Shown here: one piece after another, positions 52,464 to 61,620 of the stretch
Position numbering within the stretch: position 1 is the first letter of the stretch
How the letters are laid out: each line of letters starts with the position of its first letter
Source of the DNA: Ruegeria sediminis
Lineage (GTDB): Bacteria > Pseudomonadota > Alphaproteobacteria > Rhodobacterales > Rhodobacteraceae
DNA length: 64,000 bases
NCBI RefSeq assembly: GCF_005938215.1
Contig: NZ_VCPD01000003.1
Location: 310,001-374,000, forward strand
Direction: 5' to 3'
Translations under genes and position numbers: made by a program
The notes under the pieces: generated by a model
Databases searched by the model: none
Seen by the model: the letters and a program-made list of their open reading frames with translations, nothing else
Told to the model about the DNA's origin: nothing

Positions 52464-53148
52464 GCGCCTGCGACCCGTCTGGCATCCGTCGCCGAATTTC
52501 GGACCGCGCCGGAACGGCTTGATCCCGTCGCTGGTGGTCATCCATTATACCGCGATGGATGGCGCCGGGGCGGCGCTGGACCGGTTGTGCGACCCGCAGG
52601 CCGAGGTTTCCGCGCATTACCTGATCGGCGCGGACGGAACGCTCTGGCAGATGGTGCGGGAAGAGGACCGGGCCTGGCACGCAGGGGCCGGAAGCTGGCG
52701 CGGGCAGGCGGACATCAACTCGCGCTCGGTCGGCATCGAACTGGACAACCGCGGTACGCATCCGTTCGCCGAAGCGCAGATGGCCGTGCTGGAGCATCTG
52801 CTGATGGACATCCTGCATCGCTGGAGCATCGCGCCCGAGGGCGTCATCGCGCATTCGGACATGGCGCCGGGGCGCAAGCTGGACCCCGGTGCGCGGTTCG
52901 ACTGGGCGCGACTGGCGCGGCTGGGGCTGGCGCGGCCTTGCCCCGAGAAGGACCCTCAGCCGGAAGGCGGCGACGAGCCGTTCGCGGAACTGGCGCGCGA
53001 CGCCGGTTACACCGGGTCGGAGGACCCGCAATCGCTGCTGCAGGCGCTGCGCCTTCGGTTCCGCCCCTGGGCCCGCGGCCCCGAAGATGCGGCCGATCGC
53101 GCCATGGTCAGGGCGCTTGCCCTTGACCGCGACCGGCCCACCACATAA
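52447..53148 (+). CDS. ampD: N-acetylmuramoyl-L-alanine amidase, AmpD-type
   Basis: A 233-aa amidase_2-family zinc enzyme. The metal ligands are in VVIHYTAMDG (His, about residue 33), VSAHYLIGADG, and IAHSDMAPGRKLDPG with the late His and Asp (about residues 137-151). It recycles cell-wall muropeptides by cutting anhydro-muropeptide stems; no signal peptide agrees with cytoplasmic AmpD. The ATG at 52402 would overlap the lipoprotein gene deeply; the GTG at 52447 is a better but uncertain start. Confidence 0.87.
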   Translation: MRSTTERLRPVWHPSPNFGPRRNGLIPSLVVIHYTAMDGAGAALDRLCDPQAEVSAHYLIGADGTLWQMVREEDRAWHAGAGSWRGQADINSRSVGIELDNRGTHPFAEAQMAVLEHLLMDILHRWSIAPEGVIAHSDMAPGRKLDPGARFDWARLARLGLARPCPEKDPQPEGGDEPFAELARDAGYTGSEDPQSLLQALRLRFRPWARGPEDAADRAMVRALALDRDRPTT

Positions 53149-53159
53149 CTGCAAACCTG

Positions 53160-53563
53160 CGCGGAGGGCCGGATGGCCGCTGGGGCGGGGCGACCTGCCC
53201 GAGAGGAAAGTCCGGACTCCACAGGGCAACGGTGCCGGGTAACGCCCGGGCGGGGCAACCCGACGGAAAGCGCCACAGAAATCAGACCGCCCCGCTTTTG
53301 CGGGGTAAGGGTGAAACGGTGGGGTAAGAGCCCACCGCGCCGCTGGCAACAGGGGCGGCACGGCAAGCCCCACCGGGAGCAATGCCGAATAGGATCCCCG
53401 CGCGGGCTGGTCCCGGACCCCGGTCCGGGAAACCGCCGCTAGGCCCGCCTTGGCCGAGAGGGATCGGGTTGGCAGCTCGAGCCGCGCAGCAATGCGCGGC
53501 CTAGAGGAATGGTCATCGAAGAGGGCGACCTCGGAACAGGATCCGGCTTACAGGCCCTCCGCG
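53160..53563 (+). ncRNA. rnpB: RNase P RNA (class A)
   Basis: The catalytic RNA of RNase P, about 404 bases. The ends pair (CGCGGAGGGCC at 53160-53170, GGCCCTCCGCG at 53553-53563). Within are the conserved GAGGAAAGTCCGGACTCC-type core near 53200, the ACAGAAA near 53274 and the AGAGGAATGG-type 3' core near 53503. A run of Ts after 53565 serves as its terminator. The presence of these class A elements and the GC-rich hairpins matches alphaproteobacterial RNase P. Confidence 0.97.
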
Positions 53564-53576
53564 CGTTTTTTCCCGT

Positions 53577-53909
53577 TCACGATCCCGGCGGCTTGTAGGC
53601 GCCGGTCAGGCTGGCGGCCTTCTGCGCGATGCCGGCGAATTCGTCGCCGGTCCAGGCGCGGACGGTTTCCACCTTGGTCACCGACCCGGACGCCGCGACG
53701 GCCATGCCGACCGCGACCGTATCCGCGCCGTCGGGCGCCTCGCTGACCAGCACGACGTCATTGGCGCCGGTCGTCATGTAAAGCGCGACGACCTTGCCGC
53801 CGACCTTGCTCAGAAGCGACTGGATCGCCTCTGCCCGGTTCTCGGGCTTTTTCAGCAGGCCCTTGATCCCGTTTTGTGAATAGGACGCGTAGGTAATGAA
53901 CAATGGCAT
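53577..53909 (-). CDS. GYD-domain protein
   Basis: A 110-aa GYD-family protein (residues about 3-95). It opens MPLFITYASYSQNGIKGLLKKPENRAEAI and contains LYMTTGANDVVLVSEAPDG. The family is small and usually of unknown function, found in alphaproteobacteria. AAGGAGG is placed 8 bases before the ATG. It is convergent with rnpB. Confidence 0.85.
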   Translation of the reverse strand: MPLFITYASYSQNGIKGLLKKPENRAEAIQSLLSKVGGKVVALYMTTGANDVVLVSEAPDGADTVAVGMAVAASGSVTKVETVRAWTGDEFAGIAQKAASLTGAYKPPGS

Positions 53910-54319
53910 GGTGATAGCCTCCTTGGGCAAGTCTTGATCGGACCTTTGACTTGGGCCGGTCCCGGGCCGTAAAAAAACGGGGTCAGGCGGGCGGCGGTCG
54001 CTTGGCCTTGTCGTTGAGGGCGATGCCGATGTCCCGAACATTCTCGATGCCGCAGACGACCGCCGCCACGCCCTGAATGGTCCGTTCCTCTGTGAATGCC
54101 CCCAGAAATGACCCGTCGAAAAAGGACGCTCGCGGCGTGTCTTGCCCGTCGAAGGTGCCCTGGTCGCCATGCCCGGATCGGAGTGGTCCGGGTTGGGAGC
54201 GATGGGAGAACAGTATCACAAACCGGTGATCCGGCCAATTGCACGGATCGGAATGTTTCTATTTCCGATCGCAACATGGCCCGGCCATTCAAATTCTCTG
54301 CGTCAGCCGCGGATTCCGG
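53910..54319. other. Largely non-coding stretch between the GYD gene and rpmG
   Basis: No confident gene. A minus-strand frame at 53983-54219 (78 aa, GTG start, ending ...DIGIALNDKAKRPPPA) is the best candidate; it has no recognised family and no ribosome site, so I leave it as unproven. The plus strand holds the rpmG promoter at its right end. Confidence 0.4.
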
Positions 54320-54347
54320 TTGACTCGCCCTGCAAGCCGGGTAAAAG
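54320..54347 (+). promoter_or_regulatory. Candidate promoter of rpmG
   Basis: TTGACT (54320-54325), a 16-base spacer and TAAAAG (54342-54347) resemble a sigma-70-type promoter about 60 bases upstream of rpmG. An imperfect hairpin CCGAAAGG/CCTTTTCGG follows at about 54370-54391, in the leader. Confidence 0.45.
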
Positions 54348-54406
54348 CGCACGCTCAAGAGGATTCAACCGAAAGGCCCCTGCCTTTTCGGACGCAGGAG
54401 ATAACC

Positions 54407-54574
54407 ATGGCGAAGCCGACGACCATCAAGATCCGTCTGAACTCGACCGCGGGCACGGGCCACTTCTACGTGACCAAGAAGAACGCTCGCACCATGACCG
54501 AGAAAATGACCATTCGTAAGTACGATCCGGTCGCTCGCAAGCATGTCGAGTACAAGGAAGGCAAGATCAAGTAA
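54407..54574 (+). CDS. rpmG: Ribosomal protein L33
   Basis: A 55-aa L33 of the large subunit, starting [20 protein letters not shown] and ending in [17 protein letters not shown]. It has no CxxC zinc pairs, so it is the zinc-free form. CAGGAG is placed 7 bases before the ATG. A hairpin terminator follows at 54606. Confidence 0.97.
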   Translation: MAKPTTIKIRLNSTAGTGHFYVTKKNARTMTEKMTIRKYDPVARKHVEYKEGKIK

Positions 54575-54605
54575 GCCGCTTTCCGGGCTTGAAGATTTTC
54601 CGACA

Positions 54606-54632
54606 AGGGTCCTGCCGAGGCAGGGCCCTTTT
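54606..54632 (+). terminator. Terminator after rpmG
   Basis: AGGGTCCTGCC / GGCAGGGCCCT with a GA loop forms a stem (one T-G pair) followed by TTTTCC, 32 bases after the rpmG stop. Confidence 0.8.
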
Positions 54633-54826
54633 CCGTTTTCGGTGGCGAAAACCCATGCGGCGCGAGGGTTCGCCCTGGTCGGCGGGGCGCCGTTTGCCCG
54701 TATCGGGCCGATGGCGGGCCGTTGCAGACAAGCATCAGCTTTCGACTCAATCACCTTGGCACCCGCTTGCTATGAAGCCCCGCGTGCAGCTACGCTCCGG
54801 CAGATCGCCACAAAACGCTGAGTGTC

Positions 54827-55339
54827 ATGAAAAAAATCCTGTTGCCCGCAATCGCTTTCGTCGCTCTCTCGGCCTGTGAGGATATCTGGAACCGCGAGGG
54901 TGTCGGGTTCACCGGTATCGACGGTGAACCGAGAACGACGGCTTTGAAGAAAGGCGCGGCGGCCTATGTCGCCCGGGACACGAACATCCCGGCTGAACTG
55001 GCCGGTGTGCCGACGATCCGGGTGAGCACCGATCAGACCGAGCCGGACAAGATGGCGGGAATCGCCGTCGACAATGGCGGGCGCAACCCGGCCAACGCGG
55101 TCGAAGTTACGGGCGACGGCCAGAACCTGATGTTGAGCACGGTCCAGGTGAACAACACCCTCTATGCGGTCCTTCGTCCGGCGGAGGGGGACAGCACCCG
55201 GGTCGACACGTCGGTCGGCGCCCAGTTCGGAAGCCGGGTGGAGCGGTTGACCGGCTGTCTTCCGGCCGGAGACGTGTACAAGAAGGGCGGTTCCAGCAAT
55301 CGGGCCACCGGATTCTCGGTGCCGTTGAACTGCAGCTGA
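54827..55339 (+). CDS. Small predicted lipoprotein, unknown function
   Basis: A 170-aa protein with signal MKKILLPAIAFVALSAC (Cys at about residue 17) and a mature part with TTGCLPAG-like segment and a second Cys at the end (LNCS). No family recognised. The region KKGAAAYVARDTNIPAELAG and repeated beta-type strands suggest a compact periplasmic domain. A terminator lies 27 bases downstream. Confidence 0.72.
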   Translation: MKKILLPAIAFVALSACEDIWNREGVGFTGIDGEPRTTALKKGAAAYVARDTNIPAELAGVPTIRVSTDQTEPDKMAGIAVDNGGRNPANAVEVTGDGQNLMLSTVQVNNTLYAVLRPAEGDSTRVDTSVGAQFGSRVERLTGCLPAGDVYKKGGSSNRATGFSVPLNCS

Positions 55340-55366
55340 CGGCAGATACGCGACTGGATTGAATGC

Positions 55367-55400
55367 AAAAGGGCCTTGCCGCGCGCGGCGAGGCCCTTTT
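55367..55400 (+). terminator. Terminator after the lipoprotein gene
   Basis: AAAAGGGCCT pairs with AGGCCCTTTT (10 bp, perfect) around a GC-rich loop that can pair further. The T-run at 55397-55400 serves the plus strand and the A-run serves the minus strand. Intrinsic and probably bidirectional. Confidence 0.85.
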
Positions 55401-55447
55401 GCCGTAACGGCGCATTTCCAGCTCTGCAGCGCGTTGCCAGAAACAAG

Positions 55448-55475
55448 AAGGGCGGGTTCCTCGGAACCCGCCCTT
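55448..55475 (-). terminator. Terminator after the BI-1 gene
   Basis: AAGGGCGGGTTCC / GGAACCCGCCCTT, a perfect 13-bp stem with a TC loop. On the minus strand it is followed by CTTGTTTCT, 26 bases past the BI-1 stop. Confidence 0.8.
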
Positions 55476-55501
55476 GCGATTCTCTGACTTCCGGCTGCGT
55501 G

Positions 55502-56278
55502 TTATTCGCGGTTGCCGAACAGTTGCAGCAGGAACATGAACATGTTGATGAAGTCCAGATACAGGCTCAGCGCGCCCATGATGGCGGCCTTGCCCAGCCA
55601 TTCCTGATCGCCGGAATGGGCCATCTGGATGTACGTGGTCTTGATGTTCTGCGTGTCATAGGCGGTCAGGCCCGCAAAGATCAGGACGCCGATCACCGAG
55701 ATCGCGAAGGTCATGGCCGACGACGCGATGAAGATGTTGACGATCGACGCGACGATCAGACCGATCAGACCCATGATCAGGAACGTTCCCATTCCCGACA
55801 GGTCCTTCTTGGTGACGTAGCCATAGAGCGACAGGCCGGCAAAGGCGATCGCGGTGATCAGGAAGACCTGAATGATGGACTGACCGGTGAAGACCAGGAA
55901 GATCGAGCTGATCGACAGGCCCATTACCGCGGCGAAGGCGTAGAAGACCAGTTGCGCGGCCGCGGCCGACAGGCGGTTGATCGCGGCGCCGAAGCCGAAG
56001 ACGAAGGCCAGCGGGGCGAACATGATCACCCACTTGAGCGGCGAGGCGTAGATCGAGTAGCCGAACTGGGTCAGATACTTGTCCGCGCTCAGTTGCGCCG
56101 CGGCAGCCGACGGATCGGTGGTCACGGCAAGGCCGGAAATGGCCCAGGCCGCGAGGAACGTGATCAGCATGCCTACGGACATCGTGCCGTAGACCTTGTT
56201 CATATGGGCGCGCAAGCCCTCGTCAATCTGGGCAGCGCGCGCGCCAGTCGCCGTCCGGATCGTGTCGAATTGAGCCAT
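55502..56278 (-). CDS. Bax inhibitor-1 / YccA family membrane protein
   Basis: A 258-aa integral membrane protein with seven hydrophobic segments. The BI-1 pattern is seen in AINRLSAAAAQLVFYAFAAVMGLSISSIF (about residues 98-126) and the late GLTAYDTQNIKTTY (about 203-216, Asp-containing pore motif). In bacteria such proteins modulate FtsH or calcium leak. GGGAG precedes the ATG. It stands alone with its own terminator. Confidence 0.93.
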   Translation of the reverse strand: MAQFDTIRTATGARAAQIDEGLRAHMNKVYGTMSVGMLITFLAAWAISGLAVTTDPSAAAAQLSADKYLTQFGYSIYASPLKWVIMFAPLAFVFGFGAAINRLSAAAAQLVFYAFAAVMGLSISSIFLVFTGQSIIQVFLITAIAFAGLSLYGYVTKKDLSGMGTFLIMGLIGLIVASIVNIFIASSAMTFAISVIGVLIFAGLTAYDTQNIKTTYIQMAHSGDQEWLGKAAIMGALSLYLDFINMFMFLLQLFGNRE

Positions 56279-56423
56279 TGGGGTCTCCCTACAATTATAT
56301 CTGGCGCCGCGGGCGCAAGGCCCGCGGCTCTCGGGTCAAATATCGGAGAGGAAGGCCCCCAATTCAAGACTTTCCGGCGCCAAGTTGTACGAAAAACTCA
56401 TCAACTCGGAATGGCGCGGCAAA

Positions 56424-56630
56424 TCAATACCAGGTCTCGGGCGCATCCCAGATCGGGCGGCGTGCCTCGCGTCGGGCTTCGGTCCTGTTCAGACCGATAT
56501 CGTTCAGGGCGCGGTCGTCCAATCGGGCGAGCGCACGCCGCTGGCGCCAGACGGAAATTGCGTTCCGAAGCGCGCCAAGGCGGGAAACGCGGGCGGGGCG
56601 GCAGGGATGGGAGGCGGTGGTCAGTGACAT
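56424..56630 (-). CDS. DUF1127 small protein (YjiS-like)
   Basis: A 68-aa arginine-rich protein. The DUF1127 core is LRNAISVWRQRRALARLDDRALNDIGLNRTEARREA (about residues 21-56, helix and ALNDIG motif). An AAGGAG ribosome site lies 8 bases ahead. Small DUF1127 proteins bind RNA or modulate regulators in alphaproteobacteria. It diverges from a LysR gene with 122 bases between. Confidence 0.9.
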   Translation of the reverse strand: MSLTTASHPCRPARVSRLGALRNAISVWRQRRALARLDDRALNDIGLNRTEARREARRPIWDAPETWY

Positions 56631-56752
56631 GGCGTGCTCCTTTTCTGGATTGGTGATGCTTTTCCTTTTTGCATCAAATTCCTTGATCTATATGGGGCAA
56701 GGTGCTTCATTGTGAAAGCGAATGTTTATGATGGATAACATCAAGGAGTGTG

Positions 56753-57637
56753 ATGATGCGGAATCTGGACATCACCACGTTGCGGTCCTTCGTGGCCGTG
56801 GCCGACCATGGCGGCGTGACCCGGGCGGCCGGATTTCTGCATCTGACGCAATCCGCCGTGTCCATGCAGCTCAAGCGGCTGGAGGAGTTGCTGGGGCTGG
56901 AGTTGCTGGACCGCAGCGGCCGGACGATCGCACTCACCGCGTCCGGAGAGCAGTTGCTTGCCTATGCCCGCCGGATGGTCGCATTGAACGACGAGGTGAT
57001 CGGGCGGCTGACCGACCAGGCCTTTGAGGGCGAGGTGGTGCTGGGGGTGCCGCATGACATCGTCTATCCGGCGATCCCGCGCGTGCTGCAACGGTTCAGC
57101 GCCGACTTTCCGCGGGTCAAGGTACAGCTGATCTCATCCTACTCCTTGCAGTTGAAGGAGATGTTTCAGCGCGGCGAATGCGACCTGATCCTGACGACCG
57201 AGGCGGCGGGCGCCGAGGGATCGGAAACGGTGGCGGATCTGCCGCTGCGCTGGATCGGCGCGCCAGGCGGATGCGCGTGGCGGCAACGCCCGTTGCGGCT
57301 GGCCGTCGGGCGGCGCTGCATGTTCCGCCCGCAGATGATCGCCGCGCTCGACGCCGCCGACATCCCGTGGGAACTGGCGGTCGAGACCGAAAACGACCGC
57401 GCGATCGAGGCCACGGTCAGCGCCGATCTGGCGGTCCATGCCATGCTGGAGGGGACCGAGGCCGCGCATCTCGAACAGATCGAGTCCGGCGGCGCCCTTC
57501 CGGAACTGCCGGCCCACGTGATCAACCTCTATGGCGGAGAGCCGGGGCGCGGCGCGGTCGTCGAGGCGCTGGCGGATCTCGTGCGGCAGAACTTCCGGAT
57601 GCTTCGGGCCAGGCAACTCAAGGCGGTGGCGGGGTAG
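56753..57637 (+). CDS. LysR-family transcriptional regulator
   Basis: A 294-aa LysR regulator with the N-terminal helix-turn-helix (FVAVADHGGVTRAAGFLHLTQSAVSMQLKRLEE, about residues 13-45) and an effector domain thereafter (VQLISSYSLQLKEMFQRGECDLIL...). The AAGGAG site permits 56753 or 56756. It is divergent from the DUF1127 gene, an arrangement common in roseobacters, and may regulate it. Target and effector unknown. Confidence 0.88.
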   Translation: MMRNLDITTLRSFVAVADHGGVTRAAGFLHLTQSAVSMQLKRLEELLGLELLDRSGRTIALTASGEQLLAYARRMVALNDEVIGRLTDQAFEGEVVLGVPHDIVYPAIPRVLQRFSADFPRVKVQLISSYSLQLKEMFQRGECDLILTTEAAGAEGSETVADLPLRWIGAPGGCAWRQRPLRLAVGRRCMFRPQMIAALDAADIPWELAVETENDRAIEATVSADLAVHAMLEGTEAAHLEQIESGGALPELPAHVINLYGGEPGRGAVVEALADLVRQNFRMLRARQLKAVAG

Positions 57638-57649
57638 GGGCGGCCGCCG

Positions 57650-58606
57650 TCAGGGCGTGATCACGACCTTGCCGGTGGATTTCCGTTCCTTCAGCAGGCC
57701 CATCCCCTCAGCCACCCGGTCCAGCGGCAGGACGTGGCTGATATGCGGCTTGATCCGGCCTTTGCCGTGCCAGCGGAAGAGGGTTTCAAAGCTGTTGCGC
57801 ACAACCTCGGGCCTGAAGGTCAGGTAGCCGCCGATATAGACGCCGATGACGGTCAGGTTCTTGACCAGCAGGTGGTTGGCGGGGATCTGCGGCACCTCGC
57901 CCCCGGCGAAACCGATGGGCAGCAGACGCCCTTCGGGGTTGGTGGCCCGGAATGCGGCCTTGAAGACATCGCCCCCGATCGCGTCATAGACGACGTCGGC
58001 GCCTCCCAGCGCCCTGACCCTTTCACGCAGATCCTCGTCGGCGTCGATCAGGTGATCTGCCCCGGCGGCCCGGGCCACGGCAAGCTTGTCCGCGCCCCTC
58101 GCCTGGGCGATCACCGTCGCACCCATCAGCTTGCCGACCTCGACCGCGGTCAGACCGACCCCGCCCGCCGCGCCGGTGACCAGCAGGTTTTCGCCCGGCC
58201 GCAGCCGCGCGCGGTGCTCCAGCGCGATGTGGCTGGTCCCGTAGGCGATCTGGATGGCTGCCGCGTCCTCGAAGCTCATCGTCTCGGGCAGGGCGATCGC
58301 GCGCTCGGCGTCGAATACGCCGAAATCCGCCAATCCGCCCTGACCGGAATAGACCGCGATTCGGTCTCCGGGCTTCAGATGCGTTACATTTGTCCCCACT
58401 TTGTCGACAATGCCCGCGGTTTCCATGCCGAGCGTGAACGGAGGCGCGGGGGTGTCCTGATAGGTTCCGCGCTGCATCAGCAGGTCGGCGAAGTTCAACC
58501 CGCAGGCGCGGATGGCCACGCGCACCTGTCCGTCACCCGGTTCCGGCAAGTCGGTTTCGATCAGTTCCGGGGCGGCTCCGGCGGCTTGGATCTGGTAAGA
58601 ACGCAT
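57650..58606 (-). CDS. Zinc-independent quinone oxidoreductase (MDR family)
   Basis: A 318-aa NADPH:quinone reductase-like protein. The N-terminal GroES-like domain has VAIRACGLNFADLLMQRGTYQ (about residues 30-50) and lacks zinc ligands. The Rossmann fold has LLVTGAAGGVGLTAVEVGKLMGA (about 138-160). AAGGA is 6 bases before ATG 58606, favoured over the open frame to 58759. It ends 12 bases from the LysR stop (convergent). Confidence 0.9.
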   Translation of the reverse strand: MRSYQIQAAGAAPELIETDLPEPGDGQVRVAIRACGLNFADLLMQRGTYQDTPAPPFTLGMETAGIVDKVGTNVTHLKPGDRIAVYSGQGGLADFGVFDAERAIALPETMSFEDAAAIQIAYGTSHIALEHRARLRPGENLLVTGAAGGVGLTAVEVGKLMGATVIAQARGADKLAVARAAGADHLIDADEDLRERVRALGGADVVYDAIGGDVFKAAFRATNPEGRLLPIGFAGGEVPQIPANHLLVKNLTVIGVYIGGYLTFRPEVVRNSFETLFRWHGKGRIKPHISHVLPLDRVAEGMGLLKERKSTGKVVITP

Positions 58607-58950
58607 CGGTTTTCCTTGGGTTTTGCGTATACACCGCGGGAAATGCGCGATTGTCAATTCGGTTCCCTGCCGCGCCAGGGTTCGAAACGGGGCGGTTGCG
58701 GTCCGACCTTGTTGATGGGGTGGAAACAATGCCTTGGCCGCACTATGCGACACAACCACAAACCTCCATTTGCGGATTGCGATTCAACCTTCTTGAAAAA
58801 CGACAGGAATTTCGCAATATTCAGCACTGGTGCAGTTCGGGATGCATTACCGGAATTAGTGGGTTCTTAATCGGTCGCTCGCTACTCTGGCTCTAGTCGC
58901 TGTTGGTGATAGTGCCCGGACGGTTGTCAGTGTAGCAGAGGAGAAATGCC
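58607..58950. promoter_or_regulatory. Divergent intergenic region between quinone oxidoreductase and XRE gene
   Basis: 344 bases without a gene. It is AT-richer than its flanks, which fits a promoter region for both divergent genes. AGGAG precedes the XRE ATG at 58951. I see no strong repeat or RNA structure. Confidence 0.4.
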
Positions 58951-59322
58951 ATGACCCATCCCGTCGATGTCCATGTGGGCAAACGTGTCCGGCACCGCCG
59001 CTGGCTGATCGGCATGACGCAGCAGCAGCTGGCCGAACAGGTCGGGATCAAGTTCCAGCAGATCCAGAAATACGAAACCGGCGCCAACCGGATCAGCGCA
59101 TCCCGCCTTTGGGACATCGCCGAGGCTCTGGACGTGCCGGTCAGCTTTTTCTTCGAAGGTCTCGACGAAGCCCACAAGGACACGCATGACAAGAAGAACG
59201 TTCCCGCCGATCTGATGGGCGACAAGGAAGCGCTCGATCTCGTCCGGTCCTACTATGCGATCCCCGAAAACCAGCGCCGCCGCCTGTTCGAACTGGCCCG
59301 CGTGCTGAGCGAAGTGGCCTGA
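58951..59322 (+). CDS. XRE-family regulator, widespread alphaproteobacterial type
   Basis: A 123-aa HTH_XRE protein. The helix-turn-helix lies in MTQQQLAEQVGIKFQQIQKYETGANRISASRLWDIAEAL (about residues 22-60). A C-terminal extension, with SYYAIPENQRRRLFELARVLSE, is typical of the alphaproteobacterial group. Good AGGAG ribosome site. Target unknown. Confidence 0.9.
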   Translation: MTHPVDVHVGKRVRHRRWLIGMTQQQLAEQVGIKFQQIQKYETGANRISASRLWDIAEALDVPVSFFFEGLDEAHKDTHDKKNVPADLMGDKEALDLVRSYYAIPENQRRRLFELARVLSEVA

Positions 59323-59367
59323 TCCGACCGTCTTGACTTTCCGGGTCGCTGCGCGCACGGGTAGGCC

Positions 59368-60159
59368 ATGCGAAATACCCCGCTCAGTGACCTTGAGGTC
59401 GCGGAACTGTTGGCGGACGCCGCGCGCGCGGCGATCCTGCCCCATTTCCGGCAGGCCGGACTGGAAACCGAAAGCAAGCTCGAGGCCGGTTTCGACCCGG
59501 TTACGGTCGCCGACCGCGCCGCCGAAGAGGTCATGCGCGATCTGCTGTCCACGCATCGCCCGGCCGACGGCATCTGGGGCGAGGAGTTCGGGCAGAGCGC
59601 GGGCAAAAGCGGCCGGACCTGGGTGCTCGACCCGATCGACGGCACCCGTGGATTCATCAGCGGCACACCGACCTGGGGCGTGCTGATCGCGCTGACCGAG
59701 GGTGCGGGCCCGGTTCTTGGCGTGATCGACCAGCCCTATATCGGTGAACGCTTCGTCGGCATGGCCGGAATGGCGCATGCGACCGGCCCGGCGGGAAAGA
59801 TGCCGCTGCGCACCCGGCCGACACGGTCGCTGGATCAGGCGATCCTGTTCACCACGTTTCCCGAAGTCGGCACGGCCGAAGAAGGCGCCGCCTTTCGTGC
59901 GGTGTCCGACCGGGTGAAGCTGACGCGATACGGCATGGATTGCTATGCCTATGCGCTGCTGGCCGCCGGGCAGGTCGATCTGGTGATCGAGGCGGGCCTG
60001 AATGCCTATGACATTCAGGCGCCGATCGCGGTGATCGAGGCGGCGGGGGGCGTCGTGACGGATTGGCGGGGCGGCCCGGCGCATCACGGCGGGCGGGTGC
60101 TGGCGGCGGCCAATGCCGACATTCAAGCCTCGGCGCTGGAGATCCTGCGCCGGTTCTGA
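59368..60159 (+). CDS. hisN: Histidinol-phosphatase (inositol monophosphatase family)
   Basis: A 263-aa IMPase-fold enzyme. The metal sites are GEEFG (about residue 72), WVLDPIDGTRGFISG (about 87-101) and the late Asp in NAYDIQAPIAVIEAAGG. The TRGFISG variant (Arg after Thr) marks the HisN-like branch which dephosphorylates histidinol phosphate. Other phosphatase substrates are possible. Forty-five bases from the XRE gene. Confidence 0.87.
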   Translation: MRNTPLSDLEVAELLADAARAAILPHFRQAGLETESKLEAGFDPVTVADRAAEEVMRDLLSTHRPADGIWGEEFGQSAGKSGRTWVLDPIDGTRGFISGTPTWGVLIALTEGAGPVLGVIDQPYIGERFVGMAGMAHATGPAGKMPLRTRPTRSLDQAILFTTFPEVGTAEEGAAFRAVSDRVKLTRYGMDCYAYALLAAGQVDLVIEAGLNAYDIQAPIAVIEAAGGVVTDWRGGPAHHGGRVLAAANADIQASALEILRRF

Positions 60160-60275
60160 ACCCGCTTGCCAGCGTCCGGGCCGGAGGTTAGCCTGACGAT
60201 GCCGGTTCTTGAGCCCGTTTTCCGCCGGCCAGCACACTTCTTGCACGAGACGGGCGCTTGCAGGAGTGTGAAGCC

Positions 60276-61610
60276 ATGACCGAAATCCTCATACGAAACG
60301 CCGATACCATCCTGACCATGGATGACGGCCGCCGCGAACTTCACGGCGCCGACATCCTTATCCGCGGCGGCCAGATCGCCGAAATCGGCAAGGATCTGGC
60401 GAGCCCGGGCGAAATCCAAGACGCCTCGGGATGCGTGGTCACGCCCGGCCTCGTCAATACCCATCACCACCTCTACCAGAGCCTCACCCGGGCGGTGCCC
60501 GGCGGGCAGGACGCGCTGCTGTTCGGCTGGCTGCGGACGCTCTATCCCATATGGGCCCGTTTCGGGCCCGAGGATATGTTCGTCTCGGCCCAGATCGGCC
60601 TCGCGGAACTGGCCCTGTCGGGCTGCACGCTGAGTTCGGACCACCTTTACCTCTATCCGGGCGGGTCGCGCCTTGACGACACCATCGCGGCGGCGGCCGA
60701 GCTGGGGATCAGGTTCCACCCGACCCGCGGCGCCATGAGCATCGGCGAAAGCGATGGGGGGTTGCCTCCGGACAGCCTGGTGGAACGCGAAGACGCGATC
60801 CTGAATGACATGATCCGCGTCGTCGACGCCTTTCACGACCCGTCCGAGGGGGCGATGTGCCGAGTGGGGCTTGCGCCGTGCTCGCCCTTCTCGGTCAGCC
60901 GGGACCTGATGCGCGATGCGGCGGTTCTGGCGCGCGACAAGGGCGTGATGCTGCACACGCATCTGGCCGAGAATGACGAGGACATCGCCTATTCCGAGGC
61001 GCAGTTCGGCTGTCGCCCCGGCCAATATGCCGAGGATCTGGGCTGGACCGGCCCCGATGTCTGGCACGCGCATTGCGTGAAACTGGACGGGCACGAGATC
61101 GGCCTGTTCGCGAGGTCCGGAACCGGGGTGGCGCATTGCCCCTGTTCGAACTGCCGCCTCGGGTCGGGCATCGCGCCAGTGCGGGCGATGCGGGACGCGG
61201 GCGTGCGGGTCGCGCTGGGCGTCGACGGCTCGGCTTCGAACGACAGCGGCAACCTGATCGCCGAGGCCCGCCAGGCCATGCTGCTGCAACGGGTGGCGCA
61301 AGACGCGGACGCCATGTCCGCCCGCGAGGCGCTGGAGATCGCGACCCGCGGCGGCGCCGATGTGTTGAACCGCCCGGATTGCGGGCGGTTGGAGCCCGGC
61401 AAACGCGCCGACATCGCGATCTGGGACACCAGCGGCATCGACAGCGCCGGCAGTTGGGATCCGGCGGCGCTGCTGCTGGCCGGTCCGACCCGCGTCAGGC
61501 ACCTGTTCGTCGAAGGCCGCCAGATCGTCCGCGACGGTCAGATCGCGACGATCGACCTGCCGGCGTTGATCGAACGCCAGAACCGCCTGGCCCGCGCTCT
61601 GCAAGCCTAG
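60276..61610 (+). CDS. 8-oxoguanine deaminase / TRZ-ATZ-type amidohydrolase
   Basis: A 444-aa metal-dependent amidohydrolase. The first metal His pair is in VNTHHHLYQSLTRAVP (about residues 60-75), the catalytic His-Glu is in HLAEND (about 228), the next His is in AHCVKLDGHE and the Asp is in DGSASNDSGNL (about 316-326). The sequence LYQSL...FGWLRTLYPIWARF is typical of 8-oxoguanine deaminases. The gene product would deaminate oxidised guanine to urate. Another purine/triazine substrate is possible. Confidence 0.85.
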   Translation: MTEILIRNADTILTMDDGRRELHGADILIRGGQIAEIGKDLASPGEIQDASGCVVTPGLVNTHHHLYQSLTRAVPGGQDALLFGWLRTLYPIWARFGPEDMFVSAQIGLAELALSGCTLSSDHLYLYPGGSRLDDTIAAAAELGIRFHPTRGAMSIGESDGGLPPDSLVEREDAILNDMIRVVDAFHDPSEGAMCRVGLAPCSPFSVSRDLMRDAAVLARDKGVMLHTHLAENDEDIAYSEAQFGCRPGQYAEDLGWTGPDVWHAHCVKLDGHEIGLFARSGTGVAHCPCSNCRLGSGIAPVRAMRDAGVRVALGVDGSASNDSGNLIAEARQAMLLQRVAQDADAMSAREALEIATRGGADVLNRPDCGRLEPGKRADIAIWDTSGIDSAGSWDPAALLLAGPTRVRHLFVEGRQIVRDGQIATIDLPALIERQNRLARALQA

Positions 61611-61620
61611 CCACGCCCAG

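Noticed and set aside
53983..54219. Possible 78-aa minus-strand gene between the GYD gene and rpmG
   Set aside because: GTG start without a ribosome site, no family recognised, and no neighbour supports it.
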